Source: Inia geoffrensis
Lineage: Eukaryota; Chordata; Mammalia; Artiodactyla; Iniidae
Direction: 5' to 3'
Assembly (NCBI GenBank): GCA_036417435.1
Contig: CM070899.1
Span: 102,488,368-102,552,367 of the forward strand
Length of the DNA stretch: 64,000 bases
Shown: positions 1 to 8,879 of the stretch, piece by piece
Numbering within the stretch: position 1 is the first letter of the stretch
Layout of the letters: each line of letters starts with the position of its first letter
Translations under genes and position numbers: made by a program
The notes under the pieces: model-generated
What the model saw: the letters and a program-made list of their open reading frames with translations, nothing else
Database searches by the model: none
Told to the model about the DNA's origin: nothing

Positions 1-440
1 CTCATAGTATTTGCAGCAGCATGGGTGGAGCACTAGATGATCTCACTAATTCTGGTCAATTAGAGGCAGCAAGACACATATACCCGGATATCCCTTATGT
101 GTGCAGTCTACATAGGGATACAAAGGAAGTTAGTAAAGAAAGGAAACACAGGTTCACAAAGGGAAGAAAGAAGCGAGGAGTTCCCAAAGGGGGAGATTGG
201 AGACCGGGGAAGAGTGAATTAGGAGATTGGGATTAACACAAACACATTTAACGTATGAAAAAGTGCTCATCAAGGGCGACTCACCCAAAAGAACATGGGA
301 CTCTACCAAATATTCCTCGATAAGTAACAGGGCAAAGGATCCGAAACCCTACAGGTAGAGCTACGTTTATAATTGCGTCAAGTGGCTGTAGAACTCAAAG
401 AGACGCAGCATTGTATATAAACTATGCTGAAAGAGAAAAG
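1..440 (+). mobile_element. LINE-1 3' end, fragment a, cut by window start
   Basis: End of ORF2 and 3' UTR. Starting from TTTGCAGCAGCATGG (L1: TTTGCAGCAACATGG), it shows the L1-like series GGGATTAACA, TATAATTG, TGGCTGTAGAACTC, GCATTGTATATAAACTATGCT and a terminal A-rich AGAGAAAAG. Beyond 440 the L1 match stops. Confidence 0.8.
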
Positions 441-881
441 GACTGTTCAATGACAAGGCAAGTAAGGGGTTACGAAATGGCCACTTTCTTACCTCAGGCC
501 TCTGTGACGTCGGCTGGCGTCAGACCCCTGGAGCCTCAGGAGGCCTGTGTCCCACGGCTGGAGGATGCTGCTGCTGTTCTCCGCTGCGTGGTACCACAAT
601 CTGCCAATCCAACAGGGCCCTCCTACAGGTAAGCACAGCCTGGTGTACCCAAATGATGATGAAACAGCTGAGAGGGAAGGGCTGTGAAGAAAGCGGATCT
701 CCACAGCTCCTGCTAGGCAAGTTCCCACCTCCAGCCCACTTCATTAGAGAGGCCCCACCTGCGAACCACGGCACCCTCCGAGTAGCCCACTTGCAAGGCT
801 TGCGATATGCCTGCGGTGGGGCAGTGCAGGTTAAGGGGCAGGAGGTGAGCATACACAAGCCCAGAGATGTGTGTTTAGCCA

Positions 882-892
882 CGTTCGACTCC
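882..892 (+). promoter_or_regulatory. Pol III B-box-like motif, monomer A (unit 1 copy)
   Basis: CGTTCGACTCC matches the B box GGTTCGANTCC except for the first base. A loose A-box-like stretch (TGGGGCAGTGCAGG, 817-830) lies about 65 bp upstream, but no run of T follows as a Pol III terminator. It could be a relic of a tRNA-derived element or a TFIIIC-only site. Unit 4 has lost it (T to A at 10889). Confidence 0.3.
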
Positions 893-967
893 CCATTTCC
901 AATCCAACACCGGGACCCCCTCTAAGACTATCTTTCCCCACGTTACCAGAGACGACACGGAGCACTG

Positions 968-981
968 CTGCCACCTCGTGG
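968..981 (-). promoter_or_regulatory. CTCF-like motif, monomer A (unit 1 copy)
   Basis: On the minus strand this reads CCACGAGGTGGCAG, which fits the CTCF core CCASYAGRKGGCRS at 13 of 14 positions (G at the Y). It contains a CpG. It overlaps an inverted repeat TGCCAC-CTC-GTGGCA at 969-983. Other A copies start at 4301, 7634, 10967, 14300, 17633, 20966, 24281, 27596, 30911, 34226, 37541, 40856, 44169, 47502, 50833, 54166, 57499 and 60832. Binding is not shown by sequence alone. Confidence 0.45.
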
Positions 982-1303
982 CACACTGCCGTAACAATCT
1001 TACCAACTGTGCTGAAGGGCATCTGTCATCCACAAGGCCTACAGCCTGCGGCTTTGAAGACACAACTCAGCCCTCAAGAAATATCCTGGGCTAGGGAAAC
1101 TGAAACGAATTCAAATCACGCCCGACCCTGAGGCAGGAACCTTTCAAGAACTCAGTGGTACTCACCCGCGTTGTAGAAAACAGCACATTGAAGAGAAAAG
1201 ATGCTTAGGATCTGTCATGATTAGAGAGTGAAAAGAAAGCTAGACGAGGTGTTCCCTGGCTGCAGTCCTCTCAAACGCTAAAAGCGTAAGTGCTCAAGAG
1301 GGC

Positions 1304-1531
1304 ATGCCAAAAAGAGAAGCCAGCTATTGCTATTGGTGGGAATGTAAATTGCTAACAGCCGGTATGAGGAACACTAGGCATATTCCTTACCAAACTAAAC
1401 ACTGGAGGTACCACGAGATTCGGCAACCCCGCTGCAGGTCGTATAACCAGACACTAGCATCATTGGAAGAAAGCTCTTGCACCCCAGTGGTCCTTGCGGT
1501 TCCCATGACCGCAGCCAAGACAGAGAAATGA
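1304..1531 (+). pseudogene. LINE-1 ORF2 C-terminal remnant in monomer b (unit 1 copy)
   Basis: The 75-codon frame retains the order of L1 ORF2p C-terminal landmarks: YWWECKL (codons 10-16; the L1 family has CWWECKL), then SSCTP and a hydrophobic run ending AAKT, where L1 has DTCTP and IAKT. Between them the match is weak, with many radical changes. A TGA follows directly after AKTEK, well before the usual ORF2 end, and the downstream L1 coding part continues in another frame. It has no catalytic domain and cannot encode a working product. Equivalent frames occur in units 1-19. Confidence 0.85.
1495..1513. repeat. Short hairpin in L1 fragment b (unit 1 copy)
   Basis: TGCGGT-7 nt-ACCGCA. The homologous place in fragment a pairs with a different central base pair. 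Confidence 0.5.
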
Positions 1532-2159
1532 ACGGAATGGGGAGCGAGGGGTGAATGGAGAAAGATGTTCTGCTACCTACACACCCTCGACTACCACTCA
1601 GCCACAGAACAAAATGAACCCATACTCTTTGCAGCAGCATGGGTGCAGCAGTACATGATCTCACTAATCCCGGTCAATTAGAGGCAGCAAGACACATATT
1701 CCAGGATATCCCACTTTTGTCTGCCGCCTAAATACGGATACTAAGGAAGCTAGTCCACATAGGAAACACAGGTTCACAAAGGGAAGAACGAAGCCTGGAC
1801 TTCCCTGAGGGGGAAATTGGAGAACGGGGAGGGGTGAAGTAGGAGGTCGGGATTCACAGAAACACGCTTAACTTATCAAAAAGTGCTCAAGGGCGACCCA
1901 CTCTCAATCACAGGGTACGCTACAAAACATTCCTCAATACGCGAAGAGTGCAAAGAATCCGAGACCCTAAGGGTATAGCTACATGTATAATTGCATCAAG
2001 TGGCTGTAGAACTCAAACAGACGCAATATTGTATATGAACTAGGCTGAAAGGGAAAAGTACTGTACAATGACAAGGCAAGTAAGGGGTTAAGAAATGCCT
2101 ACTCTGTTACCTCAGGTGTCTGTGATGTCGTTAGCACGGTAACGCCCCTGGAACCTAAG

Positions 2160-2213
2160 CAGGTCTGGGTCCCACGGCAGACCTGGGTCCCACGGCAGAC
2201 CTGGGTCCCACGG
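2160..2213 (+). repeat. 18-bp minisatellite, 3 copies (unit 1)
   Basis: Unit CAGACCTGGGTCCCACGG; the first copy reads CAGGTCTGGG. Each copy holds the odd palindrome TGGGTCCCA. As 18 is a multiple of 3, copy-number change never shifts a frame. Confidence 0.95.
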
Positions 2214-2232
2214 CCGGAGCATGCTGCTGCTG

Positions 2233-2292
2233 AGGCATCAAGGCAGGAGGACGTGCCACCTGACAAGCGGCACCCCGGACCGCTATTGCCCA
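2233..2292 (+). repeat. 60-bp segment present in monomer B, absent from A
   Basis: Both monomers read ATGCTGCTGCTG on the left and TTCTCC.CTGC.TGGTACC on the right. B has 60 bp between them (starting AGGCATCAAGG), while in A the flanks abut at 576/577. It is present in every B monomer. Insertion in B and deletion in A cannot be told apart without an outgroup. Confidence 0.85.
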
Positions 2293-2597
2293 TTCTCCCC
2301 TGCCTGGTACCCCAATCTCCCGATCCAGCGTGGCCCTCCTACAGGTAAGCAAAGCCTGGTGTACCCAAATGAGGGTGGAGCAGCTGAGAGGGAAGAGCGG
2401 TGAAGTAACCGGATCTTCACAGCTCCTGCTAGGCAGGTTCCCACCTCCAGCCATCTTCATTAGAGTCGCCCCACCTGCGAACCATGGCACCCTCCGAATG
2501 GCCCACTTGCAAGGCTTGTGATATGTCTGTGGTGGGGCAGTGCAGGTTAAGGGGCAGGAGGTGAGCATACACAAGCCCAGAGGTGTGTGTTTAGCCA

Positions 2598-2608
2598 CGT
2601 TCGACTCC
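2598..2608 (+). promoter_or_regulatory. Pol III B-box-like motif, monomer B (unit 1 copy)
   Basis: The same 11-mer as in monomer A, 75 bp upstream of the CTCF-like site. Unit 7 has TGTTCGACTCC. Conservation in both monomers may only reflect shared ancestry. Confidence 0.3.
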
Positions 2609-2682
2609 CGATTTCCAATCCAACACCGGGACCCCTCTAATACTTTCTTTCCCCAAGTTACCAGAGACGACACGGAGTAGTG

Positions 2683-2696
2683 CTGCCACCTTGTGG
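2683..2696 (-). promoter_or_regulatory. CTCF-like motif, monomer B (unit 1 copy)
   Basis: The minus strand reads CCACAAGGTGGCAG, again 13 of 14 to the core but without the CpG of the A copy. Other B copies start at 6016, 9349, 12682, 16015, 19348, 22663, 25978, 29293, 32608, 35923, 39238, 42551, 45884, 49215, 52548, 55881, 59214 and 62547. Confidence 0.45.
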
Positions 2697-3027
2697 CACA
2701 CTGCCGTAACAACCTTACCAACTATGCTGAAGGGCAACTGTCATTCACAAGGCCTAGAGCCTGCGGCTTTGAAAACACAACCCTGCCCTCAGGAAATATC
2801 CTGGGCTAGGCAATCTGAAATGAATCCACATCAGGCCCGACTCTCAGGCAGAAACCTTACAAGACCTCAGTGGTAGTCACCCGCGTTTTAGAAAACAGCA
2901 CATTCAAATGAAAAGATGCTCAAGGTCTCTCATGATTAGAGAGTGAAAAGAAAGCTAGACGAGTTGATCCCTGGCTGAAGTCCTCTCAAACCCTAAAATT
3001 TTAAGTGCTCAAGAGGGCAGGCCACAA

Positions 3028-3369
3028 GGTGAAGCCAGCTATTGCTGTTGGTGGGATTGTAAATTGGTAACAGCCGGTATGAGGATCAGTAGGCACATTC
3101 CTTACCAAACTAAACACTGGAGGTACCACGAGATTCGGCAACCCCGCTGCAGGTCGTATAACCAGACACTAGCATCATTGGAAGGAAGCTCTTGCACCCC
3201 AGCAGTCGTTGTGGTACCCTTGACCACAGCCAAGACATACAGACGAACGAACGGTCGAGCGAGGGGTGAAGGGAGAAAGATGTTCCGCTACCTACACACG
3301 CTCGACTACCACACAGCCATAGAACAAAATGCACTCATAGTATTTGCAGCAGCATGGGTGGAGCACTAG
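3028..3369 (+). pseudogene. LINE-1 ORF2 C-terminal remnant in monomer a (unit 1 copy)
   Basis: This reads open through GEASYCCWWDCKL at the start, CTP and TAKT in the middle, and KMFRYLHTLDYHTAIEQ then FAAAW near the end. These match in order the L1 ORF2p C-terminus (CWWECKL, CTP, AKT, KMW-YT-EYYSAI, FAATWM). Upstream at 2911 the same frame gives KRCSRSLMIRE, an L1 ORF2 landmark, followed by a stop, so the coding copy is broken. This copy keeps frame further than the b copy. It ends at TAG 3367-3369, shortly before the expected ORF2 stop. Confidence 0.88.
3210..3228. repeat. Short hairpin in L1 fragment a (unit 1 copy)
   Basis: TGTGGT-7 nt-ACCACA. A C-G pair of the b copy is a T-A pair here. 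Confidence 0.5.
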
Positions 3370-4513
3370 ATGATCTCACTAATTCTGGTCAATTAGAGGC
3401 AGCAAGACACATATACCCGGATATCCCTTATGTGTGCAGTCTACATAGGGATACAAAGGAAGTTAGTAAAGAAAGGAAACACAGGTTCACAAAGGGAAGA
3501 AAGAAGCGAGGAGTTCCCAAAGGGGGAGATTGGAGACCGGGGAAGAGTGAATTAGGAGATTGGGATTAACACAAACACATTTAACGTATGAAAAAGTGCT
3601 CATCAAGGGCGACTCACCCAAAAGAACATGGGACTCTACAAAATATTCCTCGATAAGTAACAGGGCAAAGGATCCGAAACCCTACAGGTAGAGCTACGTT
3701 TATAATTGCGTCAAGTGGCTGTAGAACTCAAAGAGACGCAGCATTGTATATAAACTATGCTGAAAGAGAAAAGGACTGTTCAATGACAAGGCAAGTAAGG
3801 GGTTACGAAATGGCCACTTTCTTACCTCAGGCCTCTGTGACGTCGGCTGGCGTCAGACCCCTGGAGCCTCAGGAGGCCTGTGTCCCACGGCTGGAGGATG
3901 CTGCTGCTGTTCTCCGCTGCGTGGTACCACAATCTGCCAATCCAACAGGGCCCTCCTACAGGTAAGCACAGCCTGGTGTACCCAAATGATGATGAAACAG
4001 CTGAGAGGGAAGGGCTGTGAAGAAAGCGGATCTCCACAGCTCCTGCTAGGCAAGTTCCCACCTCCAGCCCACTTCATTAGAGAGGCCCCACCTGCGAACC
4101 ACGGCACCCTCCGAGTAGCCCACTTGCAAGGCTTGCGATATGCCTGCGGTGGGGCAGTGCAGGTTAAGGGGCAGGAGGTGAGCATACACAAGCCCAGAGA
4201 TGTGTGTTTAGCCACGTTCGACTCCCCATTTCCAATCCAACACCGGGACCCCCTCTAAGACTATCTTTCCCCACGTTACCAGAGACGACACGGAGCACTG
4301 CTGCCACCTCGTGGCACACTGCCGTAACAATCTTACCAACTGTGCTGAAGGGCATCTGTCATCCACAAGGCCTACAGCCTGCGGCTTTGAAGACACAACT
4401 CAGCCCTCAAGAAATATCCTGGGCTAGGGAAACTGAAACGAATTCAAATCACGCCCGACCCTGAGGCAGGAACCTTTCAAGAACTCAGTGGTACTCACCC
4501 GCGTTGTAGAAAA

Positions 4514-5391
4514 CAGCACATTGAAGAGAAAAGATGCTTAGGATCTGTCATGATTAGAGAGTGCAAAGAAAGCTAGACGAGGTGTTCCCTGGCTGCAGTC
4601 CTCTCAAACGCTAAAAGCGTAAGTGCTCAAGAGGGCATGCCAAAAAGAGAAGCCAGCTATTGCTATTGGTGGGAATGTAAATTGCTAACAGCCGGTATGA
4701 GGAACACTAGGCATATTCCTTACCAAACTAAACACTGGAGGTACCACGAGATTCGGCAACCCCGCTGCAGGTCGTATAACCAGACACTAGCATCATTGGA
4801 AGAAAGCTCTTGCACCCCAGTGGTCCTTGCGGTTCCCATGACCGCAGCCAAGACAGAGAAATGAACGGAATGGGGAGCGAGGGGTGAATGGAGAAAGATG
4901 TTCTGCTACCTACACACCCTCGACTACCACTCAGCCACAGAACAAAATGAACCCATACTCTTTGCAGCAGCATGGGTGCAGCAGTACATGATCTCACTAA
5001 TCCCGGTCAATTAGAGGCAGCAAGACACATATTCCAGGATATCCCACTTTTGTCTGCCGCCTAAATACGGATACTAAGGAAGCTAGTCCACATAGGAAAC
5101 ACAGGTTCACAAAGGGAAGAACGAAGCCTGGACTTCCCTGAGGGGGAAATTGGAGAACGGGGAGGGGTGAAGTAGGAGGTCGGGATTCACAGAAACACGC
5201 TTAACTTATCAAAAAGTGCTCAAGGGCGACCCACTCTCAATCACAGGGTACGCTACAAAACATTCCTCAATACGCGAAGAGTGCAAAGAATCCGAGACCC
5301 TAAGGGTATAGCTACATGTATAATTGCATCAAGTGGCTGTAGAACTCAAACAGACGCAATATTGTATATGAACTAGGCTGAAAGGGAAAAG
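4514..5391 (+). mobile_element. LINE-1 3' end, fragment b (unit 2)
   Basis: C at 4564, unlike unit 1; otherwise left-group bases. Confidence 0.85.
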
Positions 5392-5492
5392 TACTGTACA
5401 ATGACAAGGCAAGTAAGGGGTTAAGAAATGCCTACTCTGTTACCTCAGGTGTCTGTGATGTCGTTAGCACGGTAACGCCCCTGGAACCTAAG

Positions 5493-5546
5493 CAGGTCTG
5501 GGTCCCACGGCAGACCTGGGTCCCACGGCAGACCTGGGTCCCACGG
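5493..5546 (+). repeat. 18-bp minisatellite, 3 copies (unit 2)
   Basis: First copy with GGTCTGGG, as in unit 1. Confidence 0.95.
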
Positions 5547-6228
5547 CCGGAGCATGCTGCTGCTGAGGCATCAAGGCAGGAGGACGTGCCACCTGACAAG
5601 CGGCACCCCGGACCGCTATTGCCCATTCTCCCCTGCCTGGTACCCCAATCTCCCGATCCAGCGTGGCCCTCCTACAGGTAAGCAAAGCCTGGTGTACCCA
5701 AATGAGGGTGGAGCAGCTGAGAGGGAAGAGCGGTGAAGTAACCGGATCTTCACAGCTCCTGCTAGGCAGGTTCCCACCTCCAGCCATCTTCATTAGAGTC
5801 GCCCCACCTGCGAACCATGGCACCCTCCGAATGGCCCACTTGCAAGGCTTGTGATATGTCTGTGGTGGGGCAGTGCAGGTTAAGGGGCAGGAGGTGAGCA
5901 TACACAAGCCCAGAGGTGTGTGTTTAGCCACGTTCGACTCCCGATTTCCAATCCAACACCGGGACCCCTCTAATACTTTCTTTCCCCAAGTTACCAGAGA
6001 CGACACGGAGTAGTGCTGCCACCTTGTGGCACACTGCCGTAACAACCTTACCAACTATGCTGAAGGGCAACTGTCATTCACAAGGCCTAGAGCCTGCGGC
6101 TTTGAAAACACAACCCTGCCCTCAGGAAATATCCTGGGCTAGGCAATCTGAAATGAATCCACATCAGGCCCGACTCTCAGGCAGAAACCTTACAAGACCT
6201 CAGTGGTAGTCACCCGCGTTTTAGAAAA

Positions 6229-7106
6229 CAGCACATTCAAATGAAAAGATGCTCAAGGTCTCTCATGATTAGAGAGTGAAAAGAAAGCTAGACGAGTTGA
6301 TCCCTGGCTGAAGTCCTCTCAAACCCTAAAATTTTAAGTGCTCAAGAGGGCAGGCCACAAGGTGAAGCCAGCTATTGCTGTTGGTGGGATTGTAAATTGG
6401 TAACAGCCGGTATGAGGATCAGTAGGCACATTCCTTACCAAACTAAACACTGGAGGTACCACGAGATTCGGCAACCCCGCTGCAGGTCGTATAACCAGAC
6501 ACTAGCATCATTGGAAGGAAGCTCTTGCACCCCAGCAGTCGTTGTGGTACCCTTGACCACAGCCAAGACATACAGACGAACGAACGGTCGAGCGAGGGGT
6601 GAAGGGAGAAAGATGTTCCGCTACCTACACACGCTCGACTACCACACAGCCATAGAACAAAATGCACTCATAGTATTTGCAGCAGCATGGGTGGAGCACT
6701 AGATGATCTCACTAATTCTGGTCAATTAGAGGCAGCAAGACACATATACCCGGATATCCCTTATGTGTGCAGTCTACATAGGGATACAAAGGAAGTTAGT
6801 AAAGAAAGGAAACACAGGTTCACAAAGGGAAGAAAGAAGCGAGGAGTTCCCAAAGGGGGAGATTGGAGACCGGGGAAGAGTGAATTAGGAGATTGGGATT
6901 AACACAAACACATTTAACGTATGAAAAAGTGCTCATCAAGGGCGACTCACCCAAAAGAACATGGGACTCTACCAAATATTCCTCGATAAGTAACAGGGCA
7001 AAGGATCCGAAACCCTACAGGTAGAGCTACGTTTATAATTGCGTCAAGTGGCTGTAGAACTCAAAGAGACGCAGCATTGTATATAAACTATGCTGAAAGA
7101 GAAAAG
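6229..7106 (+). mobile_element. LINE-1 3' end, fragment a (unit 2/3 junction)
   Basis: Left-group bases; CTACCAAAT restored, unlike the copy before it. Confidence 0.85.
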
Positions 7107-7846
7107 GACTGTTCAATGACAAGGCAAGTAAGGGGTTACGAAATGGCCACTTTCTTACCTCAGGCCTCTGTGACGTCGGCTGGCGTCAGACCCCTGGAGC
7201 CTCAGGAGGCCTGTGTCCCACGGCTGGAGGATGCTGCTGCTGTTCTCCGCTGCGTGGTACCACAATCTGCCAATCCAACAGGGCCCTCCTACAGGTAAGC
7301 ACAGCCTGGTGTACCCAAATGATGATGAAACAGCTGAGAGGGAAGGGCTGTGAAGAAAGCGGATCTCCACAGCTCCTGCTAGGCAAGTTCCCATCTCCAG
7401 CCCACTTCATTAGAGAGGCCCCACCTGCGAACCACGGCACCCTCCGAGTAGCCCACTTGCAAGGCTTGCGATATGCCTGCGGTGGGGCAGTGCAGGTTAA
7501 GGGGCAGGAGGTGAGCATACACAAGCCCAGAGATGTGTGTTTAGCCACGTTCGACTCCCCATTTCCAATCCAACACCGGGACCCCCTCTAAGACTATCTT
7601 TCCCCACGTTACCAGAGACGACACGGAGCACTGCTGCCACCTCGTGGCACACTGCCGTAACAATCTTACCAACTGTGCTGAAGGGCATCTGTCATCCACA
7701 AGGCCTACAGCCTGCGGCTTTGAAGACACAACTCAGCCCTCAAGAAATATCCTGGGCTAGGGAAACTGAAACGAATTCAAATCACGCCCGACCCTGAGGC
7801 AGGAACCTTTCAAGAACTCAGTGGTACTCACCCGCGTTGTAGAAAA

Positions 7847-8724
7847 CAGCACATTGAAGAGAAAAGATGCTTAGGATCTGTCATGATTAGAGAGTGCAAA
7901 GAAAGCTAGACGAGGTGTTCCCTGGCTGCAGTCCTCTCAAACGCTAAAAGCGTAAGTGCTCAAGAGGGCATGCCAAAAAGAGAAGCCAGCTATTGCTATT
8001 GGTGGGAATGTAAATTGCTAACAGCCGGTATGAGGAACACTAGGCATATTCCTTACCAAACTAAACACTGGAGGTACCACGAGATTCGGCAACCCCGCTG
8101 CAGGTCGTATAACCAGACACTAGCATCATTGGAAGAAAGCTCTTGCACCCCAGTGGTCCTTGCGGTTCCCATGACCGCAGCCAAGACAGAGAAATGAACG
8201 GAATGGGGAGCGAGGGGTGAATGGAGAAAGATGTTCTGCTACCTACACACCCTCGACTACCACTCAGCCACAGAACAAAATGAACCCATACTCTTTGCAG
8301 CAGCATGGGTGCAGCAGTACATGATCTCACTAATCCCGGTCAATTAGAGGCAGCAAGACACATATTCCAGGATATCCCACTTTTGTCTGCCGCCTAAATA
8401 CGGATACTAAGGAAGCTAGTCCACATAGGAAACACAGGTTCACAAAGGGAAGAACGAAGCCTGGACTTCCCTGAGGGGGAAATTGGAGAACGGGGAGGGG
8501 TGAAGTAGGAGGTCGGGATTCACAGAAACACGCTTAACTTATCAAAAAGTGCTCAAGGGCGACCCACTCTCAATCACAGGGTACGCTACAAAACATTCCT
8601 CAATACGCGAAGAGTGCAAAGAATCCGAGACCCTAAGGGTATAGCTACATGTATAATTGCATCAAGTGGCTGTAGAACTCAAACAGACGCAATATTGTAT
8701 ATGAACTAGGCTGAAAGGGAAAAG
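7847..8724 (+). mobile_element. LINE-1 3' end, fragment b (unit 3)
   Basis: No difference from the unit 2 copy noticed. Confidence 0.85.
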
Positions 8725-8825
8725 TACTGTACAATGACAAGGCAAGTAAGGGGTTAAGAAATGCCTACTCTGTTACCTCAGGTGTCTGTGATGTCGTTAG
8801 CACGGTAACGCCCCTGGAACCTAAG

Positions 8826-8879
8826 CAGGTCTGGGTCCCACGGCAGACCTGGGTCCCACGGCAGACCTGGGTCCCACGG
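8826..8879 (+). repeat. 18-bp minisatellite, 3 copies (unit 3)
   Basis: First copy with GGTCTGGG. Confidence 0.95.

Larger units (their letters stand above)
441..1180 (+). repeat. Non-L1 block of monomer A (type copy, unit 1)
   Basis: 740 bp between the L1 3' terminus and the next L1 fragment. I do not recognise its origin. It is GC- and CpG-richer than the L1 part. Visible elements are a CRE-like TGACGTCG at 507-514, one degenerate 18-bp subrepeat at 540-557, a consensus-like splice donor CAGGTAAGC near 627, a B-box-like motif at 882-892 and a CTCF-like motif at 968-981. The same block follows every a-type L1 fragment. Short frames on both strands are not convincing genes. Confidence 0.85.
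1181..2058 (+). mobile_element. LINE-1 3' end, fragment b (unit 1, type copy)
   Basis: 878 bp. It starts around GAAAAGATGCTTAGG...CATGATTAGAGAG (late ORF2) and runs through ATTGGTGGGAATGTAAATTG, GCACCCC, GCCAAGACA, ACTCAGCCA, TTTGCAGCAGCATGG and the 3' UTR landmarks CATGTATAATTGCATCA, TGGCTGTAGAACTC and ATTGTATATGAACTAGGCT. The order equals that of laurasiatherian-type L1 3' ends as I remember them. The 5' edge is a truncation against the non-L1 block. Only part of the poly-A tail remains. Confidence 0.88.
2059..2895 (+). repeat. Non-L1 block of monomer B (type copy, unit 1)
   Basis: 837 bp, homologous to block A over most of its length. It is longer because of two extra 18-bp subrepeats and a 60-bp insert relative to A. 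It keeps the splice-donor-like, B-box-like and CTCF-like motifs but has TGATGTCG in place of the CRE-like site. A minus-strand frame of 182-201 codons crosses it in most units. It is cut to 118 codons in units 9 and 12 and shows no recognisable domain. Confidence 0.85.
21..3353 (+). repeat. Higher-order unit 1 (reference unit, 3333 bp)
   Basis: Order: L1 3' end (tail of fragment a), non-L1 block A, L1 fragment b, non-L1 block B with three 18-bp subrepeats, start of the next L1 fragment a. It belongs to the left sequence group (GAGATTCGG and ACGGTCGAG in fragment a; GGGTACGCT and CAATATTG in fragment b). Its private change is A at 1231, where all later units have C. Confidence 0.95.
2896..3773 (+). 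mobile_element. LINE-1 3' end, fragment a (unit 1/2 junction, type copy)
   Basis: 878 bp, same limits as fragment b, so the L1 piece predates the A/B split. ATGAAAAGATGCTCAAGG...CTCATGATTAGAGAG is closer to the L1 original than in b, as is the longer open ORF2 frame. Left-group bases GAGATTCGG and ACGGTCGAG. Confidence 0.88.
3354..6686 (+). repeat. Higher-order unit 2 (3333 bp)
   Basis: Left sequence group throughout. A at 3640 (CTACAAAAT instead of CTACCAAAT) is shared only with unit 4. Three 18-bp subrepeats. Confidence 0.95.

Noticed and set aside
410..425. TATA box (GTATATAAAC) as a promoter
   Set aside because: It is the L1 3'-terminal sequence with one change, is absent from the B monomer (GTATATGAAC), and has no supporting start-site features.
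507..514. CREB/ATF site TGACGTCG
   Set aside because: One 8-mer with a mismatch to TGACGTCA, lost in monomer B; chance is sufficient.
817..892. A tRNA gene or intact tRNA-derived SINE
   Set aside because: The B-box-like 11-mer is good, but the A box is poor, no cloverleaf stems could be drawn, and there is no T-run terminator or A-rich tail.
653..925. Recurrent 60-123 codon frames in block A on both strands
   Set aside because: They overlap each other in several frames of a satellite; recurrence reflects tandem copying, not selection.
1155..1180. CENP-B box (ACCCGCGTTGTAGAAAA on the complementary sense)
   Set aside because: Only 7 of the 9 essential bases fit, and several such matches are expected by chance in a unit of this size. 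Other CCCG/CGGG and TTCG sites fit worse.
2160..2213. CRISPR array
   Set aside because: The 18-bp repeats are directly adjacent without spacers, in mammalian satellite DNA.
2155..2721. Minus-strand frame of 188 codons (182-201 in other units) as a protein gene
   Set aside because: It crosses the 18-bp minisatellite, has no recognisable domain, is cut to 118 codons in units 9 and 12 by a single base change, and is kept elsewhere only because the units are nearly identical DNA.
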